15,309 nt of DNA, from the NCBI GenBank assembly GCA_003990745.1, contig RBNI01003731.1, positions 1 through 15,309 of the forward strand. Reading direction: 5' to 3'. The stretch comes from Jimgerdemannia flammicorona (Eukaryota; Mucoromycota; Endogonomycetes; Endogonales; Endogonaceae). Both the position numbers and the translations under genes were made by a program. Below the pieces are notes generated by a model. That model made no database searches. It was not told where the DNA came from and was given only the letters and a program-made list of their open reading frames with translations. This document shows positions 1 through 8,636 of this stretch, piece by piece (positions within the stretch are counted from its first letter, which is position 1; each line of letters opens with the position of its first letter).

Positions 1-27
1 AAAAAAAAAAAAAAAAAAAAAAAAAAA
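1..27 (+). repeat. Poly(A) run at window edge
   Basis: There are 27 consecutive A residues at the very start. It could be the tail of a plus-strand retroposed element whose body lies to the left, a simple repeat, or an assembly edge. Nothing left of it is visible, so the choice cannot be made. Confidence 0.6.
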
Positions 28-971
28 GCACTCCTCCAAGATCATTGAGACAAGGAATTCACCTGGTACAGCCTGCCCAGAGTGCAGAAAGAAGAAGAAG
101 AAATGCAGACATGTTCCAGAAACACTCACAGCTAAAGTTACAAAAGTATAAGTAATTTGGGGCTAAGAATTATCTGAGGAAGAAGAAGTTCCTGACTAAG
201 AAGTTCCTGACCAAGAAGTTCCTAAACAAGAAGCACCTAAAGAAGAAGAGATCTCTAAACTTATTTTCTGAGATAACTCTTGCTAGACATTACCTGAAGA
301 CAATGACCCTTGGAATATGGAAGAAGGACCCAGCATAATCCCCATTATTTCCAAGAAAGAAACTCACCAAGAGAGAGTATTTTGGCTAGGAAGATGTCCA
401 TACCAAATAGTCTTCCACTCTCTCTAAGACTATTGCTACCAGTGCCATCTACTAGACCAATAGAAGAAACAGAGACTCCAGAGACCAGAACTTCCAAATA
501 TAGTTATACAGTCAACTACCTTCCAAGAAGTTACCACTAAGTTACAAAGTTAATTCAGAGAACAAGGTCTCTTCACCTGAACAGAAGTATACCCCTTGTC
601 CACTCTTCTCTCAACTTGTGATCAAGATGGATACCAGTTCCCAAGACAACAAGAAAACAATAACCAAGAACATTATTTCCAAGCAATAGGATATTGTAAC
701 CATAGAAGACACCCAGACTACCAAGACTGCAGATATCAGAAGATTTACCTCAGTCATGATATTGCAATCTACACCTTAACAAGAGGAGACAACAGAGGCC
801 AGATCTGAAAAAGCCAGACCAAGAAGCCAAGAAAAAGAACCCTTGAAATAGAGCAATTATAGTATAGATGATGAAGATGATAGAACAAGTATTGATACAG
901 AAGATGCTTATCCACACTAAGATGATGACTAAAGGACAGTCTGAGGACAGACCATCCTTTAGTGGGAGCTG
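28..971 (+). pseudogene. Decayed Glu-rich coding remnant, probably retroelement
   Basis: I do not recognise the family. On the plus strand several stretches read as protein-like sequence but the frame shifts and many TAA/TAG/TGA interrupt it. Visible are a pentapeptide repeat of the type EVPDQ (185-244), a Glu/Pro/Thr-rich stretch around 440-530, a Gln/Asn-rich stretch around 620-720, and an acidic stretch containing SIDDEDD near 860-890. Many of the stops sit where Gln would fit (CAA or CAG changed to TAA or TAG). Acidic, low-complexity composition and the candidate LTR directly downstream suggest the end of an LTR-retrotransposon reading frame, perhaps gag-like. No protease, polymerase or integrase motif was found, so this is a weak assignment. 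Confidence 0.4.
185..244 (+). repeat. 15-bp tandem repeat, four copies
   Basis: Four head-to-tail units based on GAAGTTCCTGACCAA begin at 185, 200, 215 and 230. The last two units diverge. The 15-bp unit keeps the reading frame and encodes EVPDQ-like pentapeptides, with one CAA changed to TAA in the first unit. Confidence 0.85.
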
Positions 972-972
972 A

Positions 973-1365
973 TGTGACAAACCAAAACATATCATCTAAA
1001 TTATAACTTAGCTAGATAATGTGAACAATTAGTAACTTAGTCAGATAACATAAATACATAGTATAGTAACCAGCAACCATTGTTGCAAAAAACTATATAA
1101 ATAACCAGACTACCAAATAAGATATATCTGTGCAGAACCTATATACCTGTACTAGACCTGTGCATCTGTGCTAGATCTACACACCTGTGCTAGATCTGTA
1201 CACCTGTATCAAACTAGTATACTTACCATAAGTAGTAAATCTATAGTTAGCCACATAGCAACCAGATAGTAATCATAATGTATAAAATACTCTAGAGATA
1301 AGAGTGAATAAACCTCAGTCTGAAAAGTTTAAAATTCAAAGCAAAAGACAAGTCTACCTACCACA
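973..1365 (+). repeat. Candidate LTR, plus strand
   Basis: The segment starts TGTGACA, has a TATA box at 1094-1103 (TATATAAATA) and a poly(A) signal AATAAA at 1307-1312, the order expected in an LTR. It follows the decayed coding remnant, so it would be that element's 3' LTR. A purine-rich stretch (AGTGGGAGCTGA, 961-972) just before it could be a polypurine tract. The 3' limit is a guess at a CA near 1365. No partner LTR is in the window, so this rests on signals alone. Confidence 0.35.
1145..1210 (+). repeat. 19-bp tandem repeat inside candidate LTR
   Basis: Three units of 19 bp based on ACCTGTGCTAGATCTGTAC start at 1145, 1164 and 1183, followed by a partial fourth at 1202. They lie between the TATA box and the poly(A) signal, within the transcribed part of the candidate LTR. 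Confidence 0.8.
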
Positions 1366-2254
1366 CTTTGAGAGGAACTCTATAGCCACTACTAGGAGAT
1401 TGTGAGCTTTACCTTTTCTCACTCTGGTCCACTTTCTAATATAAAGAATGAGTCCATTTTTGGTTCACTTGCCAGATAAGCCTGAAGAATCTGAGTTTGC
1501 TGCTTAAGTTCAAGGAAGAACTTTGCTGCCATTTCCAAGTTATCTGCATTCCTAGAGAACTCTTAAGGAACCTTACCATAAGTCAGTCTCTTGATACAAC
1601 TTCACAGTAGAGCCAGTTCAATGATGTAACTCCATGCAAATGAAGCCAGTCTTTGATGCAACTTACTAAGAATCTATACTATCTGAGTAATATTCCCAAA
1701 AGAACTCTGTTAATTTAGAAAGAATCTATAATATCTGAGTTATCTAAGCTATCTATACTATTTGAGTTATTAGTTTGTTCCCAGTGAGCCTGATTCAGAG
1801 AATCCACCACTAGTATAATTCTCAGTAAGAAGAATCCATGCCATCCTCTATTTTCAGTAAATCTATGTCAAATCAAGTTATCTGCCAAACTGCATACTTT
1901 TGGAGATTATCACTCAAGAAGAAAACTGCTAAATTGCCAGATCATCTTATATAAGGAATTCACTCATGCTATACAAGATTGTCATACAGAAATTATATAA
2001 GGAGAACTGCTAAATTGTCAGACTATCAATATAAGGAGATCATCATACTATACAAGAGATTGCTATATAGGAAATCACATACTTTTAGAGACTACCACCT
2101 AAGAAGAAAACTGTTAAATTACCAGTTTACTATATATACAAAATTGCTGCTATATCCAGAGAACCATCCCAATAAGGAAATCGCTTGCAGATATCCAGCT
2201 TTGACTATTATACCACTAAACACTAAGAATATTTTATTGCTTTTAACAAAGTAA
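1366..2254. other. Non-coding tract with degenerate repeats
   Basis: No gene was recognised. The stretch is built from imperfect repeats. A motif like AGAATCTATACTATCTGAGT occurs at about 1670, 1720 and, weaker, 1750. A motif like CCAGTCTTTGATGCAACTT occurs near 1590, 1615 and 1650. A longer motif (CATACTTTTGGAGA, then AAGAAGAAAACTGCTAAATT) occurs at about 1893-1940 and again at 2078-2120, with a partial copy near 2000. A 91-codon open frame at 1979-2254 runs across these repeats and shows no domain. It may be an LTR remnant or decayed element interior. Confidence 0.5.
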
Positions 2255-2339
2255 CTAGGGGCTCAAGCCAAACTACACCAACCCCCAATCTTGTGATTTG
2301 CTTCTATTGAGCCAGGCATATTACAATAGTATAGTCTGA

Positions 2340-3330
2340 GTTTCTTCTTTAGACTGGTATTACTTAGGATCAGGTACAGGTACTGAGTAATATTTGTTCT
2401 TCTATTTTATAGGTAACTTCTCTTCTATTTTTGTCAGTATATATTGTTTGTATCTTCTGTACTTCTATGAGAGCATCTCATACTTGCTAGATATTGCTTT
2501 ATATAATATTAGTGATTTCTTATACTATTGATACTATAGTTTAAGTAGTAACTATGGAAGTTTATAAGTATTATCCATGGTTTAAGTAGAATAGTATCAT
2601 CTTGGTGCTTGCACTTGGACTATTGTTGTAAGCAAATTCAGCTAGAGTCAGCTTTTCATCTTAATTATTTGACTTATAGTTATAGTAGATATTAAATATC
2701 TACTTTAGAGTTTAATTGGTTCTTTTTGTCTAGCCATCTATTTGTAGATAGTATGCTATAGATATTTTCAGTTATACTCCTAGACTTTTGAAGAGTGCTT
2801 ACCAAAAGTTACTTATAAACTTTGTATCTCAGTCTGAGATAATTACTGATGATAGTCTGTAAAGGTAAAATATATTGTCAATAAACAGTTATACTGTTTT
2901 TGGTATTATATATTGCTGTAATAGTTATTACAAAAAAATGGATCTGCTTACTGAGATAATTAATAAAGACAATGATCACATCTCTTCTCTTCTTAGTTTT
3001 TGACAATTAGACAATAAAGTCTATACAAATGTAGTTCCAATTTTGGGTGAGAATTGATAGTAGTTATAGAGTACTGGCTAGTGCCTGATTACTGGGCTTG
3101 TATCTTTAGTAAATATCACAGTATGCAATATAATTTTTGATGTCCAATATTATTTTGGGCCAGTAGAAGTCTTAGGTAATATTCTGATATATCTTGTCAA
3201 ATCTCATATATCTGACTATAGATATATCATGGAGTTCTTGCAGGATTCATAAGTGGATAAATATATTAGAGATCTAGATTTTTATATTATCAAGATATAT
3301 ATATCCATTTTGAACAGATATATTCTTATA
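2340..3330 (-). pseudogene. Ty3/gypsy integrase (decayed)
   Basis: Integrase inserts the element's cDNA into the genome. Readable landmarks on the minus strand, in order: a zinc-binding HHCC domain with the first His kept (3231-3229, in ELHD) but the second read as Tyr (3210-3208), the first Cys kept (3120-3118) and the second read as Tyr (3111-3109); the first catalytic Asp in the context IDFIV (Asp at 3021-3019); the DGQTER-like motif at about 2740-2720, with catalytic Glu replaced by Lys (2726-2724); and LAEFAYNNS at 2645-2619, a strong family signature. Stops interrupt it repeatedly. The changes are those expected of transitions. Spacing of the zinc ligands (His-x6-Tyr and Cys-x2-Tyr) matches the family. 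No chromodomain could be made out downstream. Confidence 0.8.
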
Positions 3331-3817
3331 GACTTTCTTCATAATATTGCTATCTTTTTTAAAGATTTATCTAGTAATTTTTTATATATTAGCATCTTTA
3401 ATGTATTTCTTCTTGACTTTCTCAAATAGGCTAGTGATAATATTACTAATTACTATCAGAGTTTTTTTTTGAGTACTTTGGAAAAGTACATTGTCTACTT
3501 TATTCTTGATTTCTGAAATATGCTTGATTTTAACATTGAAGAATGCAAGGATCTGCATCTATTGAGCTTGTCTTTTTGTGAGGATTAGCTGTATCTGGAT
3601 ATATCAGAGAGCTTGATGATCAGTCTACAAAGTGAACTTTTTATCAAGAAGAAAGTATTTCTATACTTGTAGAGATCAGATAATAGTGAGGAGTTTCTTA
3701 TCTTATATTGTATAGTTTCTTTTATATATATATATTGAGTTTCTGAGACACATAGGTGACAGGATATTCATATTAGATCAGAACTACTCTAATAGCAATA
3801 TTGGAAGCATCAGTGAT
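3331..3817 (-). pseudogene. Ty3/gypsy RNase H, 3' part (decayed)
   Basis: RNase H removes the RNA template during reverse transcription. At 3814-3803 the minus strand reads TDAS, the conserved first catalytic Asp context of Ty3/gypsy RNase H, followed by a match to the usual 'AIGAVL' and 'HPVAYASRKL' region (here VTYVSQKL). The 5' continuation of this domain is not next to it: it lies beyond the DIRS-like insertion, ending with ELFVT at about 8636-8650. Removing the insertion restores the family's normal order, which is the proof of nesting. Several frame changes and stops follow. Confidence 0.8.
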
Positions 3818-3891
3818 AATCCTGGATGGATGAGGTGCCATAGGCACTGAAGTCTGTCCCAGACTTTATAAGCTTGGGGAGGACTATGAAG

Positions 3892-4052
3892 AGTTGGTTT
3901 CTGCCATCTAGAAAGTGATGGCATGCTTTATTTGTCTTAGAAATAGTAGTTTTATATATAATTGCAAATTCATTTGTTTAAGACATATATGTGAGACATT
4001 TGTATAAAACATAGTAATAAAAGTGTCTCTGCTCTCATGGAGTTCCCTTAGC
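3892..4052. repeat. DIRS-like inverted terminal repeat, left
   Basis: These 161 bases match the reverse complement of 8444-8604 without a gap. I count about 16 differences and each one is a transition. In the element's own (minus-strand) orientation this is the 3' repeat. Confidence 0.9.
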
Positions 4053-4090
4053 CAAGAAAGATTGGCAGTGAGCCTAAAGTAGAAGTAAAG

Positions 4091-4123
4091 AAAAAAAAAA
4101 AAAAATAAAAAAAAAAAAATAAA
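4091..4123 (+). repeat. A-rich tract inside DIRS-like element
   Basis: Fifteen A, a T, thirteen A, a T and three A lie between the left terminal repeat and the internal complementary region. Read on the element's coding strand it is a T run, so it is not a poly(A) tail of this element. It is probably an expanded simple repeat. Confidence 0.7.
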
Positions 4124-4197
4124 CCCTCCTAATGGCTGGGGCCATTGGGGAAAAGAAGAGCCCACAAAAAGGAAATGGAAAGGGTGGAGATGGGTGG

Positions 4198-4326
4198 AAA
4201 ACCAACTCTTCACAGTCCTCCCTAAGCTCACAAAGTCTGGGACAGACTTCAGTACCTATAGCACCTTATCTATCTAGGACTAAGCTTCACTTGGTCTCAG
4301 ACCATTTCAGAGTTGGTTGTTCATAG
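4198..4326. repeat. DIRS internal complementary region
   Basis: Positions 4198-4278 are the reverse complement of the left outer end (about 3821-3900). Positions 4282-4326 are the reverse complement of the right outer end (about 8590-8633). Between the halves sits ACT (4279-4281), the complement of the AGT at the right end of the element. This is the arrangement known from DIRS-1, where the region templates joining of the two ends into a circle. A few transitions separate the copies. Confidence 0.88.
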
Positions 4327-4429
4327 ATTGGAGACAAGTGGAGCACTAGGCTGACATAGCAGTCTTGTGCTGGAAGACTATATATATCAAAGATTTCACC
4401 TGAGAGGTCTTGGAAAGAACTGGCGACCT

Positions 4430-5380
4430 GTGGGATAGATGGTAGTGATGTTTGAAAGTGATCTTGGAGCTCTAGTTCCTACTCTCTAGGACTTCATCAA
4501 TGGGAGTTCCCTCTTCCAATGCCTCAGTAGAGGATTCCACCCAAACAGAATGGGAGTGGTAGATGGGGTCAATGCCAGTAGCCACCATGCATTCTGAAAA
4601 CCAGTTGTGAAGGTGGTCAGTGGTTAAGTTGTAATGGGGAGAGCATGTGCTGATGAAGAGGTGATCTCTGCTATATGGTGGGCATAGGGGTTCTGTTTCA
4701 TGCATCTAGCAGTAGACCCAGTATACCAGGCATATGTCCTTATCCTCCAGAAGCACTGGGATAGGGTGGGAGGTTTTGAAGACAGAGTCAGGTATATATT
4801 CCTTGGTCATATCTGCAGTGAGAACCATTTCAGCAGGCCAGTTGCCTTGGCCACCCCAGAAATCCACAGTTGCCTAATATTGGGCAAAGTCACTTGTGAC
4901 ATACCATGATGTGCAAAGTACCAAAAGGGCATGGGTTTTCTTGCCACACAGGACCTGCCACTTGATAGAGTCAAAGGGGCTCAAAAAGACTAACCAGTGG
5001 ATGAGAACAGAGATATCCCACCACTGGGCCTTATCCTTGGGTGGGAGGAGGTGTAAGTTGCTCACCCTCTGGATGAGGTGAGAGACTATAGGGAGTTTGA
5101 AGAAATGGACACCATCAATGGTGGGGGTCCATCAGCCAATGGCAGTGCAGATGCTGCAGAGTTATTGGGTACTCATGTCCTTGTGAAAGAGATGGGCAAG
5201 GTAGTTTGTCTGCTACTCAGTAGATGCATGAAGAGAATTGATATGCCATTGATGATACTAACAGACATAGTGTTGGTAGGCAGACTCATAGTTCTTGCAG
5301 GAAGAGGTCTGGATACTGGTGCAGATAAGGTCACAAGCTGACTCTGCCAGCACTGCAGTATCTGGGGAGTGTCACTGATC
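4430..5380 (-). pseudogene. Tyrosine recombinase of DIRS-like element (decayed)
   Basis: The enzyme would integrate the circular cDNA by cutting and rejoining through a catalytic Tyr. One frame runs through the region. An N-terminal SAM-like core-binding part is seen around 5290-5100 (YESAYQHYV near 5280). The catalytic part has KKTHALLVL followed by SWYVTSD, where the first Arg of the family (RVSD-like) is read as Tyr (4903-4901). The box II HSxR motif is HSVW, with Arg replaced by Trp (4543-4541), a one-step CGG to TGG change. ALEEGTPIDEVLES follows, and the nucleophile Tyr lies at 4444-4442. In-frame TAG stops occur near 4874 and 4706 and at the Trp of the final 'NWSS' motif (about 4470). 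The start overlaps the preceding methyltransferase-like frame, as usual in the family. Confidence 0.85.
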
Positions 5381-5780
5381 AGCCAGACAAGGGTGTCCCA
5401 ATGGTGTGTCTATATAGCTACCATCAGAGCCCATCATGGAAGGAGAATCAGGGGGGCTACCACCATTTCCAGGAGTTCAGACCATTAGCTCTGTCATGGC
5501 CAGAAAGGAGTGATGAGGATGAGGTAAGAGCATTAGTCCTCCTTTATCTTGCAGAGTATGTGATTGATCAGAATCCAAGAAGGGTTCACATATGCCCTGG
5601 TTGGAGGCCAGTGGTGTTGAAAAGTATCTATCCCCAAGGCTTCAGGGTCAGCCTGCCAGCTATAGAAGAGGGGGGTCTGTGTGGTCATTCATGAGATAAA
5701 TAGGTTGAGTTGGACCAGGCCCCACAGATGGTGTAGGCATTGGAATACCGCTGGGTGCAGCTTTCAGTTATTGGGGTTGG
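5330..5780 (-). pseudogene. DIRS methyltransferase-like region (decayed)
   Basis: Minus-strand sequence after RNase H, in a different frame from it (frameshift near 5770), reads LWGLVQLNLF, FYSWQADPEALG (5664 downward) and then YVNPSWILI and ITPFWP. This block lies between RNase H and the recombinase in DIRS-like elements and is described there as related to adenine-N6 methyltransferases; NPSW stands where an NPPW/DPPY-type motif is expected. Function in the element is not well established. TAA, TGA and TAG stops interrupt it at several points after 5560. Placement is convincing; the catalytic reading of the motif is an inference. Confidence 0.65.
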
Positions 5781-7478
5781 GATGGAGGTGGCTCAAAAGT
5801 CCACCTGAACATTCTCTGAACCTGGGAGGTATTTCATGAAGAGGTGAATACAGTGTGTCATGCAGATCAAGTAGATGCATATCATAATGGCATGGAGATA
5901 GTGGAGGGAGCCTCTCTGTTTATTGATAAATGCCCATGTGGTCATATTGTCTGTCTGGACCAGGACCATATGGTTCCACCAGTGGTGTGAGTTGATCTGG
6001 AGGGCAAAGAGAACTGTCTTCAGCTTGTGATAGTTGATGGACAGACAGTGCTCTGAGAATGTCTAGGTGCTGGCCACCCACTGTACGGTATGACTGATAT
6101 TGATAGTAGAGAAGGAGATCTTAAAACCCTATTCCACATTGCTGGCATCTGTATCCACTGTGATCTCAGGGACCTCAGTGAGGAGAGAGTGGCCATTCTA
6201 TCCCAGCAGTTCATGGGACCACTAATAGAGGTCAGTCAATAATACCTAAGAAAGTATCATCTGTCTATTCCAATTGAAGTGGCAGAGGGTGGCCTGTATA
6301 TCGTGGATAAGTGCCCAAACATGAAAGCATGTGGGAAAGATGGCCTGGGTCATAAAATTGCAGAGGCCAACCAGAGAGGCCACCTTGTAGATCGGGATGC
6401 TGGATTCAGAGGCCTAATGGAGGAGAGAGGCCATCTCCTTGCAGATCTTATGTACCTTGTCCCTTGGTAGGTATAGCTCCATAGCATTGATATCTATCAG
6501 GAACCCAAGGAATGTCTGAACTTACTTGGGGTCCCATGTACATTTCATCAGATAGAGGAGGAACTCCAAGGTCTCCAGGTGGTTGTAGACCATCTGGCCA
6601 TGGTGAACAGCTTTGTCATAGCTGGAGGCCAGTAGGCAGATATCATCAATGTAGTAGGTGAGGTGAATGCTATATCGCTGTAGCAGTTCCAGAATGGTGG
6701 TCATCATCTTCATCTAGATTTGAGGGACCGAAGATAGGCCAAATGGCATGGCCTAGAATTTCCAGTTGATTTGTTACTATTGGAAGGCCAGAAACTGTTG
6801 ATCAGTAGAGTGGAGGAGAATATAGAGGTAGGTATTCTTAATGTCTATCTTAATGAGGAAGTCCCCTGGGCATACCATGTTGCAGAGCATTTGAATACCT
6901 TCCATCTTAAAGTACAATTGCTGTATGAACTCATTCATTGAATATGCATCGAGGCAGGCCCAATTCTTGTCGATCTGGGGAATAGTGAAGATACTGGAGA
7001 AGAAGAGCTCTTCCCCAGGTTGGGTCTTATAAGTGGTCCCTTTGTCATGGAAGTCCTGGATGGCGGTGTCCACCAGGGCTTTTTCTATAGCAGTCATGCC
7101 TCATTTATATGAGAAGCAGGGCTGGATATATAGTAGTGTCAGGAGGTGTATCCAATCAATGCATGTCTTGCTATAGGCCATGTCATTGCTCAGCAGTTGA
7201 CTCTTAGGGCTTGCCAAACTGATTTGGGGACCTGAGCCAGATGGGCACCCATCTTGGAGATGTTGGGCACCTTCAGGACCAGGGAGTGATATATGGGAGA
7301 ATCCTTCAGAGGTTGGTGGTAGGTGTTGTTGCACCTGGCCCTGGTGTCTGACTTTGGAAGCTGCTCTGCTAACTTGGAGTATAGTTCTGAGAAGATTGGG
7401 GAGAGTGGTGGAAGTCGGGGCATTGGTTGCCCCAGGATCTGTTTCTCCAGCCCTGGCTCCTAGAGGTGAATTTGCCAT
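5781..7478 (-). pseudogene. DIRS reverse transcriptase / RNase H (decayed)
   Basis: This polyprotein would copy the element's RNA and remove the template. One frame holds over about 1.6 kb. Reverse transcriptase landmarks: FKMEGIQ and FLIKIDIKNTYLYI (7097-6777 region), AMPFGLSS near 6745, then the catalytic YIDDICLLA at about 6655-6629, where DIRS elements have YIDD followed by a hydrophobic run. RNase H landmarks: VDTDAS (Asp codon at 6155-6153 for the first of the motif), a Lys (INYHKLK) where the catalytic Glu is expected, and QTDNMTTWAFIN. In-frame stops are mostly TAG or TAA at positions fitting Gln or Trp. The upstream part (7478-7101) is Pro/Ser/Gly-rich and poorly conserved. The next domain needs a frameshift. 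Confidence 0.85.
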
Positions 7479-8385
7479 GGGTGGAGGAGGAGTTGTTCTG
7501 AGGGGTGGAGGGCTTGCTAGAGGCTGCTTAAACTATGAGTCGGTGTTTCTGGTATCTTGTATTGTCCTGGAAGTGGTGGATGAAGTTGGCACCGAAGAGG
7601 TTGCCATCATACTTGGAGCCAGATATGACTATGTGGTATATGGAGATAAGGGCAGGGGACCATCCTGCAGCTTTGGCAAGGTCGACCTAATGGCAGATGC
7701 AGATGCTTTCTGCCTTGCAGAATCCAATCTGAAGGGAGTCTTGGAGTTTTTCCACTATAGGGGTAATGATAGTATCATGGACCAAGCCTTGTTGAATATT
7801 GGCCCCATCACTCTATGGTTCAAGAGTATGGAGGAGAATAGTAATAGGGTGGAGCATGTTGTAGATTACATATTGTGGGTCAGCAAGGATGCAGTCAGCA
7901 TCTCAAGCAGCTTTGAAGAAATCATTGAAGAATGCCTTATTGATAGAGGGAGTTCGAAAGACACCACCCTTGGGCTCCAGGTTGTGGCAGATGAGCTTCC
8001 TAAGGCTGGGAGGGGTGAGGTGTGCATGGATGCATTTAGTGGAAATGATATTGGTAAAGGTGGGCAGGACATGAAAATAGTCGAGAGCTCTCATTCTTGT
8101 GACTGTGAGGAATTCCTCATTACTGCTATTATTATTGACAGAGGTGTCATCATCTATACCATCAGGGTGCCCATCAGGTCCAGAGACCAGGCCCATGGTA
8201 TATCCCATTTATTTGAGAAAGAGAGAATTGATGATATACTATTGTTCACATTTAATCATGATAGCTGGATCTGGTGGTATAGGGCAGAGGCTGACTGTGA
8301 CTGCCTTGGAGACCTGTCAAATGAACTTGGCCCATTCAGCCAAGGTAGCCTATTGTTGTTGCTATTAAAGTTGTTCATGGTTCAT
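7400..8385 (-). pseudogene. DIRS gag-like region (decayed)
   Basis: The first coding region of the element begins at a minus-strand ATG at 8385-8383, 58 bp inside the right terminal repeat. A single frame, broken by TAA, TAG and TGA, reads MNHEQL, then TLAEWAKFI, an Asp/Asn-rich stretch near 8150, KAFFNDFFKAA (about 7935) and QVDLAKAAG (about 7680). The C-terminal part is Ser/Gln/Pro-rich and overlaps the start of the polymerase frame. I call it gag by position and composition; gag proteins of this family are too variable for a firm match. The complementary strand carries a long open frame (7354-8415) that I regard as a shadow. Confidence 0.6.
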
Positions 8386-8443
8386 AGTCAGAAAAGTTTT
8401 GAGGGTCAAAAGTAAGAAGGTAAACTGCCAAGCTTTCAAAATA

Positions 8444-8604
8444 GCTAAGAGAACTCTGTGGGAGCAGGGACACTTTTATTACTATATTTTATACAAATGT
8501 CTCACACATATGTCTTAGACAGATGAATTCATAGTTACATATAAAACCACTATTTCTAAGACAAATAAAGCATGCCATCACTTTCTAGATAGCAGAAACC
8601 AACT
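8444..8604. repeat. DIRS-like inverted terminal repeat, right
   Basis: Reverse complement of 3892-4052. In the element's orientation it is the 5' repeat, so it should hold the promoter, but no clear TATA box stands out. Outside it, 8605-8633 is the short outer extension whose complement forms the right half of the internal complementary region. Confidence 0.9.
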
Positions 8605-8636
8605 TTGAAATAGTCTGAGATCAAGCAAAGCTTAGT

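Larger units (their letters stand above)
3818..8636 (-). mobile_element. DIRS-like tyrosine-recombinase retrotransposon (decayed)
   Basis: DIRS elements copy through RNA but integrate with a tyrosine recombinase. This one has all the hallmarks: inverted terminal repeats (3892-4052 and 8444-8604), short outer extensions (3821-3891 and 8605-8633), an internal complementary region (4198-4326) complementary to both outer ends, and minus-strand gag-like, reverse transcriptase/RNase H, methyltransferase-like and tyrosine recombinase regions in that order. It sits inside the Ty3 RNase H. There is no longer target duplication, as expected for the family; the only shared bases at the ends are a trinucleotide (AGT at 8634-8636, AAT at 3818-3820). 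It is visibly richer in GC than the Ty3 host. Every reading frame has stops, so it looks non-autonomous and dead. Confidence 0.9.

Noticed and set aside
660..740. A CCHC zinc knuckle in the left coding remnant (CNHRRHPDYQDC).
   Set aside because: The first Cys is missing and the last spacing is one residue too long.
3908..4231. A 107-codon minus-strand open frame with a long Phe run.
   Set aside because: The Phe run is the A-rich tract 4091-4123 read in reverse, and the frame spans the terminal repeat. It is not a gene.
7354..8415. A 353-codon open frame on the plus strand, the longest uninterrupted one in the window.
   Set aside because: It lies opposite the DIRS gag-like and early polymerase region, shows no domain, and has low-complexity parts (Gly-rich, Leu run). 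It is most likely open by chance because the stops created here are read on the minus strand.
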